A stretch of 64,000 nucleotides of DNA from contig NZ_FXAJ01000003.1 of assembly GCF_900177535.1 (NCBI RefSeq), positions 434,001 to 498,000 on the forward strand. The letters run 5' to 3'. The notes below the pieces were generated by a model, which was not told where the DNA came from, made no database searches, and was given only the letters and a program-made list of their open reading frames with translations. This DNA comes from Priestia filamentosa (GTDB taxonomy: Bacteria > Bacillota > Bacilli > Bacillales > Bacillaceae_H). The stretch's first letter is position 1, and each line of letters opens with the position of its first letter. Positions 7,197 to 15,002 of this stretch are shown here, piece after piece. The translations under genes and the position numbers were made by a program.

Positions 7197-8444
7197 ATGG
7201 ATATGAAAGAAGCTTTTTTAAATCGGGTTACAGCTCATATTCGTTCTAAGGAAGCGAAAAAAGTCGTTCGACTAGAGCTCTATCAACATATGAGAGAGCT
7301 TTCTTCCTTATGGGAAGAAGAAGGAATGACGAAGGAGGAAGCAGAAAAGAAAACAATTGAACAAATGGGGAGTCCAGCTCAAATTGGGAAAAAGATGAAT
7401 AAACTGCATCGACCTATTGTAGATTGGTTTGCTCTTTTAACGATGATTTCCTTCATAGCACTAAGTTTCCTAACTCCTATTCTTTTTACGAAAGTTTCCT
7501 CATCAGATATGCTCAAAATGCACAGTATAGGTGTTTCAATTAGCGTATGTATTGTTGGATTGCTTATGTTTTTTAACTATGAAAAACTGAAAAATAAAGG
7601 GTTGTTCTTTTATATAGCAGGATGTGCATTCCTTCTTTATATGCATTTTTTTGGTACCATAAAAGGAAGTCGAACTTTTGTTAGTATTGGTCCTGTTTTT
7701 TTAAGTGCTTATATAACATTTCCTTTTTTTCTTCTTTCATGGGCTTCATTTACGGTACGGAACAAGATGTCTTTTTTAGCATCAAGTTTTTTACTTGTGT
7801 TTCCGTTTTTTATGTTTATTAGGATGGGGTATTATGGACCTTCTCTTCTTTATGTCCTTCTTGCCTTATGTTTAGCAGGAGCAGGGAAGTGGAAAAGGAA
7901 GGGAAGCCATCTTTCTATATGGTTTGTTGTGTTGATTTTGTCAGCTTATGCTGCATCCTTACTAAGAGGTACAACGTTACCAAAGATTATAGACTTGTGG
8001 AGAGAAAAACCATACCAGCTTTTTTCAGAATCGTTTTATTTATTAAGCAGAGCAGGCTGGTTTGGAAATGGAGTTTTACCTTCAACAGTAGAACTCAATA
8101 CAAAATATTATGTTGATTTAATCTTTGTACCTCTTACGTATATGTATGGGTGGCTTTTTAGTCTATTCTTATTATTTCTTATGAGCTTTCTGCTTTTTCG
8201 AATGTACCGAACATTCATTGGAACAAGGGAACCGTTTGGACGAGCTTTAACACTAGGCGTTATTCTCCTGTATGGGGTGACCTGTGGATGGGGTCTGCTT
8301 ATGGGAATGGGAAAAGTACCGTTTCTAAACGTTTCTGTACCATTTGTTAGCTATGGTGTTATCTCATTTATGATTAATGCGTCCTTCATCGGCTTTGTTC
8401 TTAGCGTTTATCGGTGGAAGAATATAAACAGTTTGAAAGAGTAG
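7197..8444 (+). CDS. SEDS-like (FtsW/RodA-type) membrane protein with N-terminal HAAS-like domain
   Basis: A 415-residue membrane protein. The first 75 residues are a soluble helical domain (LELYQHMRELSSLWEEEGMT, KTIEQMGSPAQIGKKMN) of the HAAS/permease-prefix type. About nine hydrophobic segments follow. The C-terminal half resembles FtsW/RodA: GNGVLPSTVELNTKYYVDLI parallels the extracellular loop with the catalytic acid region, and PFVSYGVISF parallels the PFISYGGSS motif. SEDS proteins polymerise peptidoglycan with a class B PBP, but none is encoded nearby. The fusion plus the ECF sigma/PadR operon suggests an envelope stress role; that is inference. Confidence 0.7.
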   Translation: MDMKEAFLNRVTAHIRSKEAKKVVRLELYQHMRELSSLWEEEGMTKEEAEKKTIEQMGSPAQIGKKMNKLHRPIVDWFALLTMISFIALSFLTPILFTKVSSSDMLKMHSIGVSISVCIVGLLMFFNYEKLKNKGLFFYIAGCAFLLYMHFFGTIKGSRTFVSIGPVFLSAYITFPFFLLSWASFTVRNKMSFLASSFLLVFPFFMFIRMGYYGPSLLYVLLALCLAGAGKWKRKGSHLSIWFVVLILSAYAASLLRGTTLPKIIDLWREKPYQLFSESFYLLSRAGWFGNGVLPSTVELNTKYYVDLIFVPLTYMYGWLFSLFLLFLMSFLLFRMYRTFIGTREPFGRALTLGVILLYGVTCGWGLLMGMGKVPFLNVSVPFVSYGVISFMINASFIGFVLSVYRWKNINSLKE

Positions 8445-8523
8445 TTTCATAGGGTTTTAAATTGAATCATGCTAAGATAGAAGGAAGAAAAACGTAATCA
8501 AGGGATGGAAAGGGATGAGATGT

Positions 8524-9669
8524 ATGTATGATATGGTTATTGTCGGTAGCAATTTAACGGGACTTTCAGCAGCGAAAGCGTTTCATGAAAGAGAAGAAGG
8601 AGCGCGTGTCTTGATTCTGGCTCAAAGTACTGAGGAAGCTTACTCGGAAAATAACATGATTGATACAGAAATCTATGCGGGCAAAAATACGGTAGAACAA
8701 AATCTCGTGAAACAAGGGCATGAAGAGTTATACCGATTTTGTGATCAGCACAGCATTCCTTATAAAAAATGTGGCAAGCTTATTGTAGCAAAAGACGAAA
8801 AGGAAGTAGAACTTCTTCACTTTTTACAAAGAAATGATGAAAATAGTACGGTTCTTTCACAAGAGGAGCTTTTCGAACGAGAACCTTTTGCACTTGGTGT
8901 AGGCGCCCTTTATCTTCCATCTGCAGGCATTGTTGAGTATAAAAAAGTTGCCTCAGCACTTTTACAAGAGGTAACAGAAAGTGGAGCGGAAATACGATAT
9001 GATGAAAAAGTAAAAAGTATTGTGGAAGGGAAGAAATCGGTTGTAGTAGAAACGAACAATGGAGCGTACTATGCCAAAAAATATATTAATTGTGAAGAAT
9101 CTCAAAGTGATAAAGTTGCAAAATTAAGCGACTACTATACAGATATAGAGAAGTTCCCGTTACAAAGACAGTACTATTCTGTTAAAGAAGCGAAACTCCA
9201 GCACATTGTGTCACCTGTGCCATCTGCCCTTGTCCCTTTTGTAAATATTTATGTAGCTCCGACGCTTAACGGCGGAATGGAAGTTGGTTCTTCCATAAAC
9301 GAGGGTCACGGTAAAGGAAATATAAAAGAGTTTATTTCGAATATATCAAGTATCAGAAAAGTTTCTTCTTACAAAAGCATGCTTGGAACATATAAAAAAG
9401 CGATGAAGGATGTAGGCTCCGAAGAGTATTTCTTAGAACAGGTGCAAACCGTTATTCCTTCCATTGCTAGAGAAGATCTTATACCGCATTTTACAGAGCA
9501 GGATCAAGCTGTTGTTATAACAGACGACCAGTTCCGAGATGGCTTCTTCTTCATTAATGGGGAGTGTTCTGCTCATGTTGTGCAAATACCATACTATGGG
9601 AGAAAAGCCTCGTTCGCTATTGGGCAGTATTTAGTAAATCAAGTGTATGAGCCTACGCTTCTCTCTTAA
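8524..9669 (+). CDS. FAD-dependent oxidoreductase, LhgO/DAO-like, with degenerate dinucleotide motif
   Basis: A 381-residue flavoprotein of the D-amino-acid-oxidase/L-2-hydroxyglutarate oxidase type. The N-terminal Rossmann strand is MYDMVIVGSNLTGLSAAKAF, but the usual GxGxxG reads GSNLTG, so the second glycine is Asn. The stretch YRFCDQHSIPYKKCGKLIVA and LPSAGIVEYKKVASALLQE are family-like. The ATG at 8524 is chosen because aaaggg lies nine bases upstream; the ATG at 8515 abuts that site. The changed motif makes FAD binding uncertain. It is monocistronic. The substrate is unknown. Confidence 0.6.
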   Translation: MYDMVIVGSNLTGLSAAKAFHEREEGARVLILAQSTEEAYSENNMIDTEIYAGKNTVEQNLVKQGHEELYRFCDQHSIPYKKCGKLIVAKDEKEVELLHFLQRNDENSTVLSQEELFEREPFALGVGALYLPSAGIVEYKKVASALLQEVTESGAEIRYDEKVKSIVEGKKSVVVETNNGAYYAKKYINCEESQSDKVAKLSDYYTDIEKFPLQRQYYSVKEAKLQHIVSPVPSALVPFVNIYVAPTLNGGMEVGSSINEGHGKGNIKEFISNISSIRKVSSYKSMLGTYKKAMKDVGSEEYFLEQVQTVIPSIAREDLIPHFTEQDQAVVITDDQFRDGFFFINGECSAHVVQIPYYGRKASFAIGQYLVNQVYEPTLLS

Positions 9670-9674
9670 AGAAA

Positions 9675-9699
9675 AAGCCCGTGCCATAACACGGGCTTA
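9675..9699. terminator. Bidirectional terminator
   Basis: Stem aagcccgtg / cacgggctt flanked by A and T tracts between convergent genes. Confidence 0.75.
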
Positions 9700-10113
9700 T
9701 TTTAACAAAGTTCGAATTTCTTTAGGATTATAGTTGAATTCAAAGAAAAGGGTCCGATTTTCATCAGTAAATACCATAAGGAGCGGTTTTTCACGCTCGC
9801 CAAAAATAATAATAACTTCATCAACAAGGTCGTCCATCCATTCATTTTTAATGGAAACAGCAGGGTCAAGGGGAATCCGCACTAATGCTCCTTTTCGAGG
9901 AAGCGGGCTTACTTTTTTACTTAATAAAGTTATGGAACGGATGCTTTTTTCTGCCTCTTTTTGCAGTACCTTATTTGTTGGTGTAATCTTAACAACTTTA
10001 CTTTGGGTAAGATCGAAAACTTCCACATTCTTATTTGAGGATGTGAAAGAATCTGAAAATCCAGTTAGAAATATAGAAAATATAACAAGATAAACAGCAA
10101 TTTTCTTGCTCAT
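9697..10113 (-). CDS. Predicted secreted or membrane-anchored hypothetical protein
   Basis: A 138-residue protein not recognised by family. MSKKIAVYLVIFSIFLTGFS is a signal peptide or N-terminal anchor without a lipobox cysteine. The rest is a soluble domain with alternating strands (VVKITPTNKVLQ, LVRIPLDPAVSI, LLMVFTDENRTLFFEFNY), suggesting a small beta-rich extracytoplasmic domain. A gaaaggagcgaa site precedes the ATG. It stands alone between two terminated units. Confidence 0.65.
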   Translation of the reverse strand: MSKKIAVYLVIFSIFLTGFSDSFTSSNKNVEVFDLTQSKVVKITPTNKVLQKEAEKSIRSITLLSKKVSPLPRKGALVRIPLDPAVSIKNEWMDDLVDEVIIIFGEREKPLLMVFTDENRTLFFEFNYNPKEIRTLLK

Positions 10114-10287
10114 TTATTTTTTCGCTCCTTTCTTTCTTGAAAGAGCAGTTTTATATAAATTCTTCTTCTTTTTTATACTTCCCACTACATAAAGTTTTAC
10201 GAAAGGTAATAAAGGGTTATAGAGTAAAAAAGAGAAGGTTTGTTTTAAATAAAGTAACTTTAGCAATATTTATATAGGATTTTTATA

Positions 10288-10317
10288 TTGACTTGTTGAA
10301 TAATATAAGAATATAAC
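10288..10317 (+). promoter_or_regulatory. Sigma-A promoter candidate
   Basis: TTGACT at 10288-10293, 18-bp spacer, TATAAC at 10312-10317. Transcription would start near 10324, which leaves room for the RBS and TTG start of the gene downstream. Confidence 0.55.
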
Positions 10318-10359
10318 CTGTTAAGCATGCACGATAAAAATGTAAAGGAGAGAAAAAAA

Positions 10360-10809
10360 TTGATACGCTTACTGCAGATTGCTTATGATATGCCGTGGTT
10401 AGTGGAGTGCAGCGAACAGCTTGCCCGGGCGCATGAAGAAGTTTTTCATTCGCTTGCTACAATAGGACAAGAATCAGTTCCTTCTTTTAATCAGGAACAG
10501 TTTTTAGATCACATAAAGAAATGGGTTTTAGAAACTTTTTCATACATAGAAGATGTTAAGAAATACGAGGAAAACCAAAATTTGGAGAGGGAACAAGAAG
10601 TTTTAAATTACTTTAAATATTTGGAAGACAACCAGCTTCCCCATTTTTATGTCATGGTTGAATGTCTTGTTCGTGAAATAGGAAAGGATCTTTATTTTCT
10701 TCATTCAGCTGGATTTTCTGAAGAAGAAAGAAACGTTATCTTTTACACATACAAAGAAGAACAAGAGATTATTCAAAATGAAGCGGAAGTAGCAAATTGG
10801 CAAGGATAG
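10360..10809 (+). CDS. Hypothetical protein, helical
   Basis: A 149-residue soluble protein I do not recognise. It is predicted mostly helical and acidic (HIKKWVLETFSYIEDVKKY, QEVLNYFKYLEDNQLPHFYV). The TTG at 10360 is taken as start because aaaggagag lies about nine bases upstream; an ATG at 10327 is almost at the predicted transcription start and has no RBS. No partner gene gives a hint of role. Confidence 0.6.
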   Translation: MIRLLQIAYDMPWLVECSEQLARAHEEVFHSLATIGQESVPSFNQEQFLDHIKKWVLETFSYIEDVKKYEENQNLEREQEVLNYFKYLEDNQLPHFYVMVECLVREIGKDLYFLHSAGFSEEERNVIFYTYKEEQEIIQNEAEVANWQG

Positions 10810-10893
10810 GATGGTTCACCACCTTTTTTGTATAAAGGACAAAGCCTCTTTATGATACACTTTACTCAATGGTAAAGTTAAGGAGGCGTTAGA

Positions 10894-11316
10894 TTGACTA
10901 ACTTTGCAGCAAATGTCTTTTTTTATGAAAAGCGTAAAGGTCATCTTGCCAAACTTACGGCAATTTGTGATAGTATTGAAGGTTTTCCTCTAGATTATAC
11001 GGCAGAAAGTTTGCTTGATATCGAACTTTTATATAGAGAGATAGAGAAAAAAGAAAAATGGTCCATCTTTCAAACGTCAAAAGAAGAGTTTGAGGAAATG
11101 ATGTTTGTGTACTTTGGGGAAGTTGTGATCGAATCTCTATCTGGCGCTCAATGGGTGATAGCAGAACATCCTCTTTTACAAGGGGAACAGGTGATGGGGA
11201 TGGAGTATAATGCATATGCAATCTATGCTACGGCTGGTTTTGAAGACTTAAACAACAAGCCTCTTCACTACTTGTTTTATGAGTATGAACGGTTTACAAG
11301 AAGAAAAGCTATATAA
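10894..11316 (+). CDS. Hypothetical protein
   Basis: A 140-residue soluble protein without a recognised domain. It starts with TTG after aaggaggcgttaga, a near-perfect site. The sequence has aromatic-rich stretches (MGMEYNAYAIYATAGF, HYLFYEYERFTRRK) and an acidic middle. It ends in a strong terminator, so it forms its own unit. Confidence 0.6.
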   Translation: MTNFAANVFFYEKRKGHLAKLTAICDSIEGFPLDYTAESLLDIELLYREIEKKEKWSIFQTSKEEFEEMMFVYFGEVVIESLSGAQWVIAEHPLLQGEQVMGMEYNAYAIYATAGFEDLNNKPLHYLFYEYERFTRRKAI

Positions 11317-11321
11317 ACGAT

Positions 11322-11361
11322 AAAAAAGGGTAGTCATAAAAAAATGACTACCCTTTTTTTG
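11322..11361 (+). terminator. Rho-independent terminator
   Basis: Perfect stem aaaagggtagtcat / atgactacccttttt with an A-rich loop and T tract. Confidence 0.9.
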
Positions 11362-11400
11362 TTGTTACTTTGTATAAAAAGAGTGAAAGGAGGGATAAAG

Positions 11401-11616
11401 ATGGCAAATACAATCTTACAAACACGCAAGCTTCGACTCGTATTTTTGGAAGGGACAAATGAGAAAGGAAATCCGGTTTATGCTTTTAAAACGTACAACA
11501 CAAAAGCTAGCAGCACCGAAGATCAGTTGTACAAAGCAGCGAATGCTCTTGCTTCCTTACAATCGCTTCCACTTGAAAGAGTAGAACAAAATGACGTTCA
11601 TTTTATTGTTGAATAA
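11401..11616 (+). CDS. DUF1659 family protein
   Basis: A 71-residue protein beginning MANTILQTRKLRLVFLEG, typical of DUF1659, with the phrase GNPVYAFKTYNTKASSTEDQ. The ATG at 11401 follows gaaaggagggataaag; an open frame extends upstream to 11344 across the terminator and is not used. It lies 15 bases before a DUF2922 gene; these two, with a YvrJ protein, form a common Firmicutes cassette of unknown function. Confidence 0.85.
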   Translation: MANTILQTRKLRLVFLEGTNEKGNPVYAFKTYNTKASSTEDQLYKAANALASLQSLPLERVEQNDVHFIVE

Positions 11617-11631
11617 TAAGGGGGAACAATA

Positions 11632-11847
11632 ATGGAGAAAACGCTAAGTATGCAGTTTTTAAATGAAAGTGGAAAATCAGTAAGTATCTCTTTGCAGCAT
11701 CCTAGAGAAAATGTGACAGAAGCCGAGATTAAAGCAGTGATGGAGGAACTTATTTTACAGAACATATTTAGTTCACAAGGTGGAGATTTTAAAGAGGTAA
11801 AAGGAGCTCAAATTGTGAGTCGAGAAGTAACAGAGCTTATCGTTTAA
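11632..11847 (+). CDS. DUF2922 family protein
   Basis: A 71-residue protein, start ATG after aagggggaacaat. KTLSMQFLNESGKSVSISLQ and VTEAEIKAVMEELILQNIF fit DUF2922, the regular partner of DUF1659. Both proteins are predicted to be small beta-alpha domains. No function is known. A terminator follows. Confidence 0.85.
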   Translation: MEKTLSMQFLNESGKSVSISLQHPRENVTEAEIKAVMEELILQNIFSSQGGDFKEVKGAQIVSREVTELIV

Positions 11848-11852
11848 AGAAA

Positions 11853-11898
11853 ACGCCAAGCGCTGCTAAAAACATATTAGCACGCTTGGTCTTTTTTT
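11853..11898 (+). terminator. Rho-independent terminator after the DUF2922 gene
   Basis: Stem ccaagcg-tgctaa / ttagca-cgcttgg followed by seven T. Confidence 0.85.
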
Positions 11899-11949
11899 AT
11901 AAAAGAGGTGAAATTCTAGTACATTTACGTTAGAATAGGGGGATATAAA

Positions 11950-12084
11950 ATGGACCAATTTATTTCAATTGCATCAGAAGTTGGCTTTCCAATTGCTGTG
12001 AGCATCTATTTGCTTCATAGAATTGAAGGAAGACTTAATGCGCTAATTGAATCTGTTGACAAGCTACCAGAGCGACTTTTTTAA
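11950..12084 (+). CDS. YvrJ family small membrane protein
   Basis: A 44-residue protein too short for most ORF filters. MDQFISIASEVGFPIAVSIY, then LLHRIEGRLNALIESVDKLP, is the YvrJ pattern: one short membrane segment and a C-terminal helix ending near a Leu-Pro. A gaataggggg site precedes the ATG. It completes the DUF1659/DUF2922/YvrJ group but is separated from them by a terminator and so has its own promoter. The holin-like size is only suggestive of function. Confidence 0.8.
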   Translation: MDQFISIASEVGFPIAVSIYLLHRIEGRLNALIESVDKLPERLF

Positions 12085-12099
12085 AGTTTAAAATGAAAA

Positions 12100-12148
12100 G
12101 GTAAAGCCCCTCTAAAAGACGCATCAAAGGGGGAGTTTTACCTATTTT
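12100..12148 (+). terminator. Terminator after the yvrJ-like gene
   Basis: Imperfect stem ggtaaagcccct / agggggagttttacc followed by a T run. Confidence 0.65.
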
Positions 12149-12158
12149 TTGACGTTCT

Positions 12159-12184
12159 TGAAACCTTTACATCCATTAAACGTA
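12159..12184 (+). promoter_or_regulatory. ECF (SigM-type) autoregulatory promoter
   Basis: TGAAAC at 12159-12164, exactly 16 bp, then CGTA at 12181-12184. This fits the extracytoplasmic-function consensus TGAAAC-N16-CGTC/A. It lies about 125 bp before the sigM-like gene, consistent with the known autoregulation of sigM. Confidence 0.8.
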
Positions 12185-12310
12185 TGAAAAGAGAATTTGA
12201 CTTTTTTAATAAAACAATGTAAAACCAGAAATTAAGGTGCAACTTTTTGCTGCCTCGATTCGTTTTGTAAACGGAATAAACGGGTGGAGGTTATAGAAAG
12301 GGAAAATACA

Positions 12311-12814
12311 ATGGATGAACAAACGTTAGAAGACTTATATAGGCAATATGTAACAGATGTGTATCGATACCTCCTTTCGTTAAGTAAAGACCATTATATA
12401 AGTGAGGATTTAGTGCAGGAAGTATTTTATCGTGCTTACTTACATGTTGATAAAGATGAGACAACCAATATAAAAGCCTGGCTATTTAGAGTTGCGCATA
12501 ACGTGTGGATTGATTTCTTAAGGAAACATAAACGTGTATCTGTTGTTGACGATGAATTTTTTCGTACTGTTCAATCGAACGATCAAGTGGAAAAACAGGT
12601 GCTTACAAAAGATTCGGTTCAAAATGTTTTTAACGCTATGGACGAACTATCTCCTAAATATAGACAAGCTGTCTTGCTATCAGATGTAAGAGAACTTACA
12701 TATCAGGAAGCAGCAGATGAGATGGGTGTATCGCTTGCGAACTACAAAAGTATTTTGTTTCGAGCACGACGGAAACTGCGCAAGTTAAAGGAAAAGGATG
12801 ATGACATTGGATAA
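12311..12814 (+). CDS. sigM: ECF sigma factor SigM
   Basis: A 167-residue ECF sigma factor. Region 2 is VYRYLLSLSKDHYISEDLVQ and WLFRVAHNVWIDFLRKHKR; region 4 is LSPKYRQAVLLSDVRELTYQ and the helix-turn-helix MGVSLANYKSILFRARRKL. These match the SigM pattern, and the next two genes match YhdL and YhdK in size and order. In B. subtilis SigM controls cell-wall synthesis and division genes under envelope stress. The ATG at 12311 follows gaaaggga; an upstream in-frame GTG at 12284 is less likely. Confidence 0.88.
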   Translation: MDEQTLEDLYRQYVTDVYRYLLSLSKDHYISEDLVQEVFYRAYLHVDKDETTNIKAWLFRVAHNVWIDFLRKHKRVSVVDDEFFRTVQSNDQVEKQVLTKDSVQNVFNAMDELSPKYRQAVLLSDVRELTYQEAADEMGVSLANYKSILFRARRKLRKLKEKDDDIG

Positions 12815-13889
12815 TGAATTTCGCAAGAAGCTAGAGCTCTATAAAGAAGGAAAGCTTTCTCAAGCTGAGGAAGAGGAGCTCGAGCAAGACTTAGAAAAGT
12901 TTGAGGTTTATCAAGATTTTCTTGATGAAGAATTTGAACCGAATATGGAAGAACAAGGATTATCGGAAGAGAAAAAGTTGAAATTAATCAACTTAGGAAG
13001 AAGAAAAGCTGTAATTAAAGCGGCTTTGCTTGGAAGTGTATTGCTTCTTTCTATCTTACCTGCTGGGACGCTTTTAACGTATATCTTTTACGGATACGGA
13101 GAAGAACAAAATATGGCAAATCGCTTTTTGGACGTTGCCTCAGATACGGTAATGGTCACAGAGCCCAACGTACAAGTTGATCGCAATAAGTTTCATGAGC
13201 AAGTTGGTCTTTTTACCTTAAGTGCCAATCTTGATATGTGGAAACAAGTTGGAACAGAACAGACACGGATTGGGGATAAAGGACTCAATTTATGGTTTAG
13301 TAACCTTGAAAACGTGGATCATAATTATTTAAGCGATTCTTTTTCTTCTTCTCAGAAAGTGAAAGACTTAAAAATCCATCATCCGAGCGTGAGCCCGTTT
13401 CCTTCATCTGAAAAAGAGTGGCAGCGTTTAAGTCAGCTACCAGAAGGAACGGTTGCAGAGGCTTACGTGTCGTTTGACAAATTATATGATCCAAGTGATG
13501 TGGAAAATCTGCTAGGGAATATAGATCATAAAACATTATGGTATGCTATTGATACAGGATATGAAAAAGAACAAAAAGATAAAAATGGCGTTGTGGTAAC
13601 ACCAATGGGTTATCCTGTTCAAAATGGAATTGAAAATCCAAAGAAAATGACAACAGAGGAATTTCATCAAATTTTAAAAGAGCTTACTGAAAATGAAAAG
13701 TGGTCTGAAAAAATAGCAAAATCGCGGGACTTGCATTTAAAAGAACGCTTAGCTTATGTCAATAAAAACGGCATCAAAACATATGGTATTGTTATGACAG
13801 GCCCAACAAAAGAAATTTTGAAGCTAAAGGATAATAAGCATGTAAAAGGATTAGAACTAGGTGAGGTGGAACTTTGGCAATGGGAATAA
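12798..13889 (+). CDS. yhdL: Anti-sigma-M factor, YhdL-like
   Basis: A 363-residue single-pass membrane protein, close to the 358 residues of YhdL. Residues 1-70 are an acidic cytoplasmic domain (Sigma_reg_N type, QAEEEELEQDLEKFEVYQDF), then the segment AALLGSVLLLSILPAGTLL, then a large extracytoplasmic domain (Sigma_reg_C type). In B. subtilis YhdL binds SigM and, with YhdK, keeps it inactive; its loss is lethal. It overlaps sigM by 17 bp, so the antagonist is made together with its sigma factor. Confidence 0.85.
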   Translation: MMTLDNEFRKKLELYKEGKLSQAEEEELEQDLEKFEVYQDFLDEEFEPNMEEQGLSEEKKLKLINLGRRKAVIKAALLGSVLLLSILPAGTLLTYIFYGYGEEQNMANRFLDVASDTVMVTEPNVQVDRNKFHEQVGLFTLSANLDMWKQVGTEQTRIGDKGLNLWFSNLENVDHNYLSDSFSSSQKVKDLKIHHPSVSPFPSSEKEWQRLSQLPEGTVAEAYVSFDKLYDPSDVENLLGNIDHKTLWYAIDTGYEKEQKDKNGVVVTPMGYPVQNGIENPKKMTTEEFHQILKELTENEKWSEKIAKSRDLHLKERLAYVNKNGIKTYGIVMTGPTKEILKLKDNKHVKGLELGEVELWQWE

Positions 13890-14170
13890 GAACAAAGCGA
13901 AATCATGAAGAACCCCTTATTGGGTTAATATCGTTTGGAATCGGTTTTTTAGGATTGATTTTAGCTAATGTGACCATTTTAACGCAAAAGATGTATTTAG
14001 AGCTTCTTCTTCCATTCTTATTTATTGGAGGAGGACTTGGTTTCATTAGTTTATTTTTAAAGCGCCGAAAAAGCACACTGTCACTTTTAGGTTTTTTACT
14101 GAACGTGGTTATTTTAATTTCATCTGCGCTTGTTGTACATTATATAGGGGTAATTCACAACCTACCTTAA
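13874..14170 (+). CDS. yhdK: YhdK-like membrane co-regulator of SigM
   Basis: A 98-residue protein with three hydrophobic segments (LIGLISFGIGFLGLILANVT, LLLPFLFIGGGLGFISLFL and LLGFLLNVVILISSALVVHY). Size and position match B. subtilis YhdK (96 residues), which interacts with YhdL. It starts with TTG after gaggtgg and overlaps yhdL by 16 bp. Sequence identity cannot be judged by eye, so the name rests on gene order and topology. Confidence 0.75.
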   Translation: MAMGIRTKRNHEEPLIGLISFGIGFLGLILANVTILTQKMYLELLLPFLFIGGGLGFISLFLKRRKSTLSLLGFLLNVVILISSALVVHYIGVIHNLP

Positions 14171-14204
14171 AAGGCTCGGGAACTTCATCCCCAGCCTTTT
14201 TTTT
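14169..14204. terminator. Terminator at the end of the sigM operon
   Basis: Stem aaggct-ggg / ccc-agcctt with one mismatch and an eight-T tract, lying between convergent genes. Confidence 0.75.
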
Positions 14205-14703
14205 GGTTTGAGTAGTTTATAACGTTGTTAATAAAAGAAAGCTTTTGACTAATATATTCTTGAAGATCGTGAACCCCATTTCTTACAAGGCCATGTTTAA
14301 AGCTGCCGAAGTTTTGGGCAATCTTAGGTGTGCTGCGTAAGTAGTCGCGCCAAAGTAGTCCGTTTCTCCACCGCTCTCCATCATAAAGAACAATATGTAA
14401 GTTAATCGAAAGGTTTGTTCGTTTTGTAAAAAGCAATCTTTCATTTTCTATTTCTTCAGTTAATGTGTAATCAAGACTTTCTAATTTATGATAGAGTGGC
14501 TCTGTCAGTCGTAAAGAATACATGCCTGCTTGAATATCGATAACAGGTCTTGCAATCATCCCTTCAACAGCAGTACTTCCTACATGTTCTATATCACATA
14601 AGTCCATACCTAACGCTTTTTTGATTCGATGCTTTTCATAATGGAAGAGCTTCGGCCACGCTGGGTCATAAGTGGAAAGTGAAATGGTTTCTTCTTTTTT
14701 CAA
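14185..14703 (-). CDS. GrpB family protein (UPF0157)
   Basis: A 172-residue protein with the family signature: STYDPAWPKLFHYEKHRIKK at the start, IEHVGSTAVEGMIARPVIDI in the middle and YLRSTPKIAQNFGSFKH later. The GSTAV-x-G-x3-KPxID pattern relates to nucleotidyltransferases; here the Lys of KPxID is Arg (ARPVID). It starts with TTG after gggagggataaaga. It is monocistronic, convergent with the sigM operon. The biochemical role of the family is not settled. Confidence 0.85.
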   Translation of the reverse strand: MKKEETISLSTYDPAWPKLFHYEKHRIKKALGMDLCDIEHVGSTAVEGMIARPVIDIQAGMYSLRLTEPLYHKLESLDYTLTEEIENERLLFTKRTNLSINLHIVLYDGERWRNGLLWRDYLRSTPKIAQNFGSFKHGLVRNGVHDLQEYISQKLSFINNVINYSNQKKGWG

Positions 14704-14856
14704 TCTTTATCCCTCCCAAATCACCATTCATTAAAAGTATACAAAAAAAATACTCGTTTGTTATCAAATTTGATGATTATAAGCAAACGGTAATGAAAAA
14801 GTAATCGGTTTGTAAATTTCAATCATACTATGCAAACTTAAACGATATATAGGAAC

Positions 14857-14893
14857 TAAGTCAAGAAAGACTTATTGAGTCTTTTTTGACTTA
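14857..14893. promoter_or_regulatory. Candidate enhancer (UAS) for the sigma-54 activator
   Basis: A 37-bp palindrome with 16-bp arms, taagtcaagaaagact / agtcttttttgactta, one mismatch, spacer tattg. Its centre at 14875 is about 73 bp upstream of the -24 element, a normal place for a bacterial enhancer-binding protein. It could also form a hairpin, but no gene ends here. Confidence 0.6.
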
Positions 14894-14945
14894 ACGTATG
14901 CACAGAGCAGAGAATAAAAGTCTTTTCTTATCGTCTTTTTAAAAG

Positions 14946-14963
14946 TTGGCACGGAACTTGCAT
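14946..14963 (+). promoter_or_regulatory. Sigma-54 (-24/-12) promoter of gabT
   Basis: TTGGCACGGAACTTGCAT matches the consensus TGGCAC-N5-TTGCW, with GG (14948-14949) and GC (14960-14961) ten bases apart. It lies 40 bp before the gabT start. Confidence 0.9.
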
Positions 14964-15002
14964 TATAAGAGAGGGAAGACTTTATTTAGAGGAGAGATTG
15001 CA

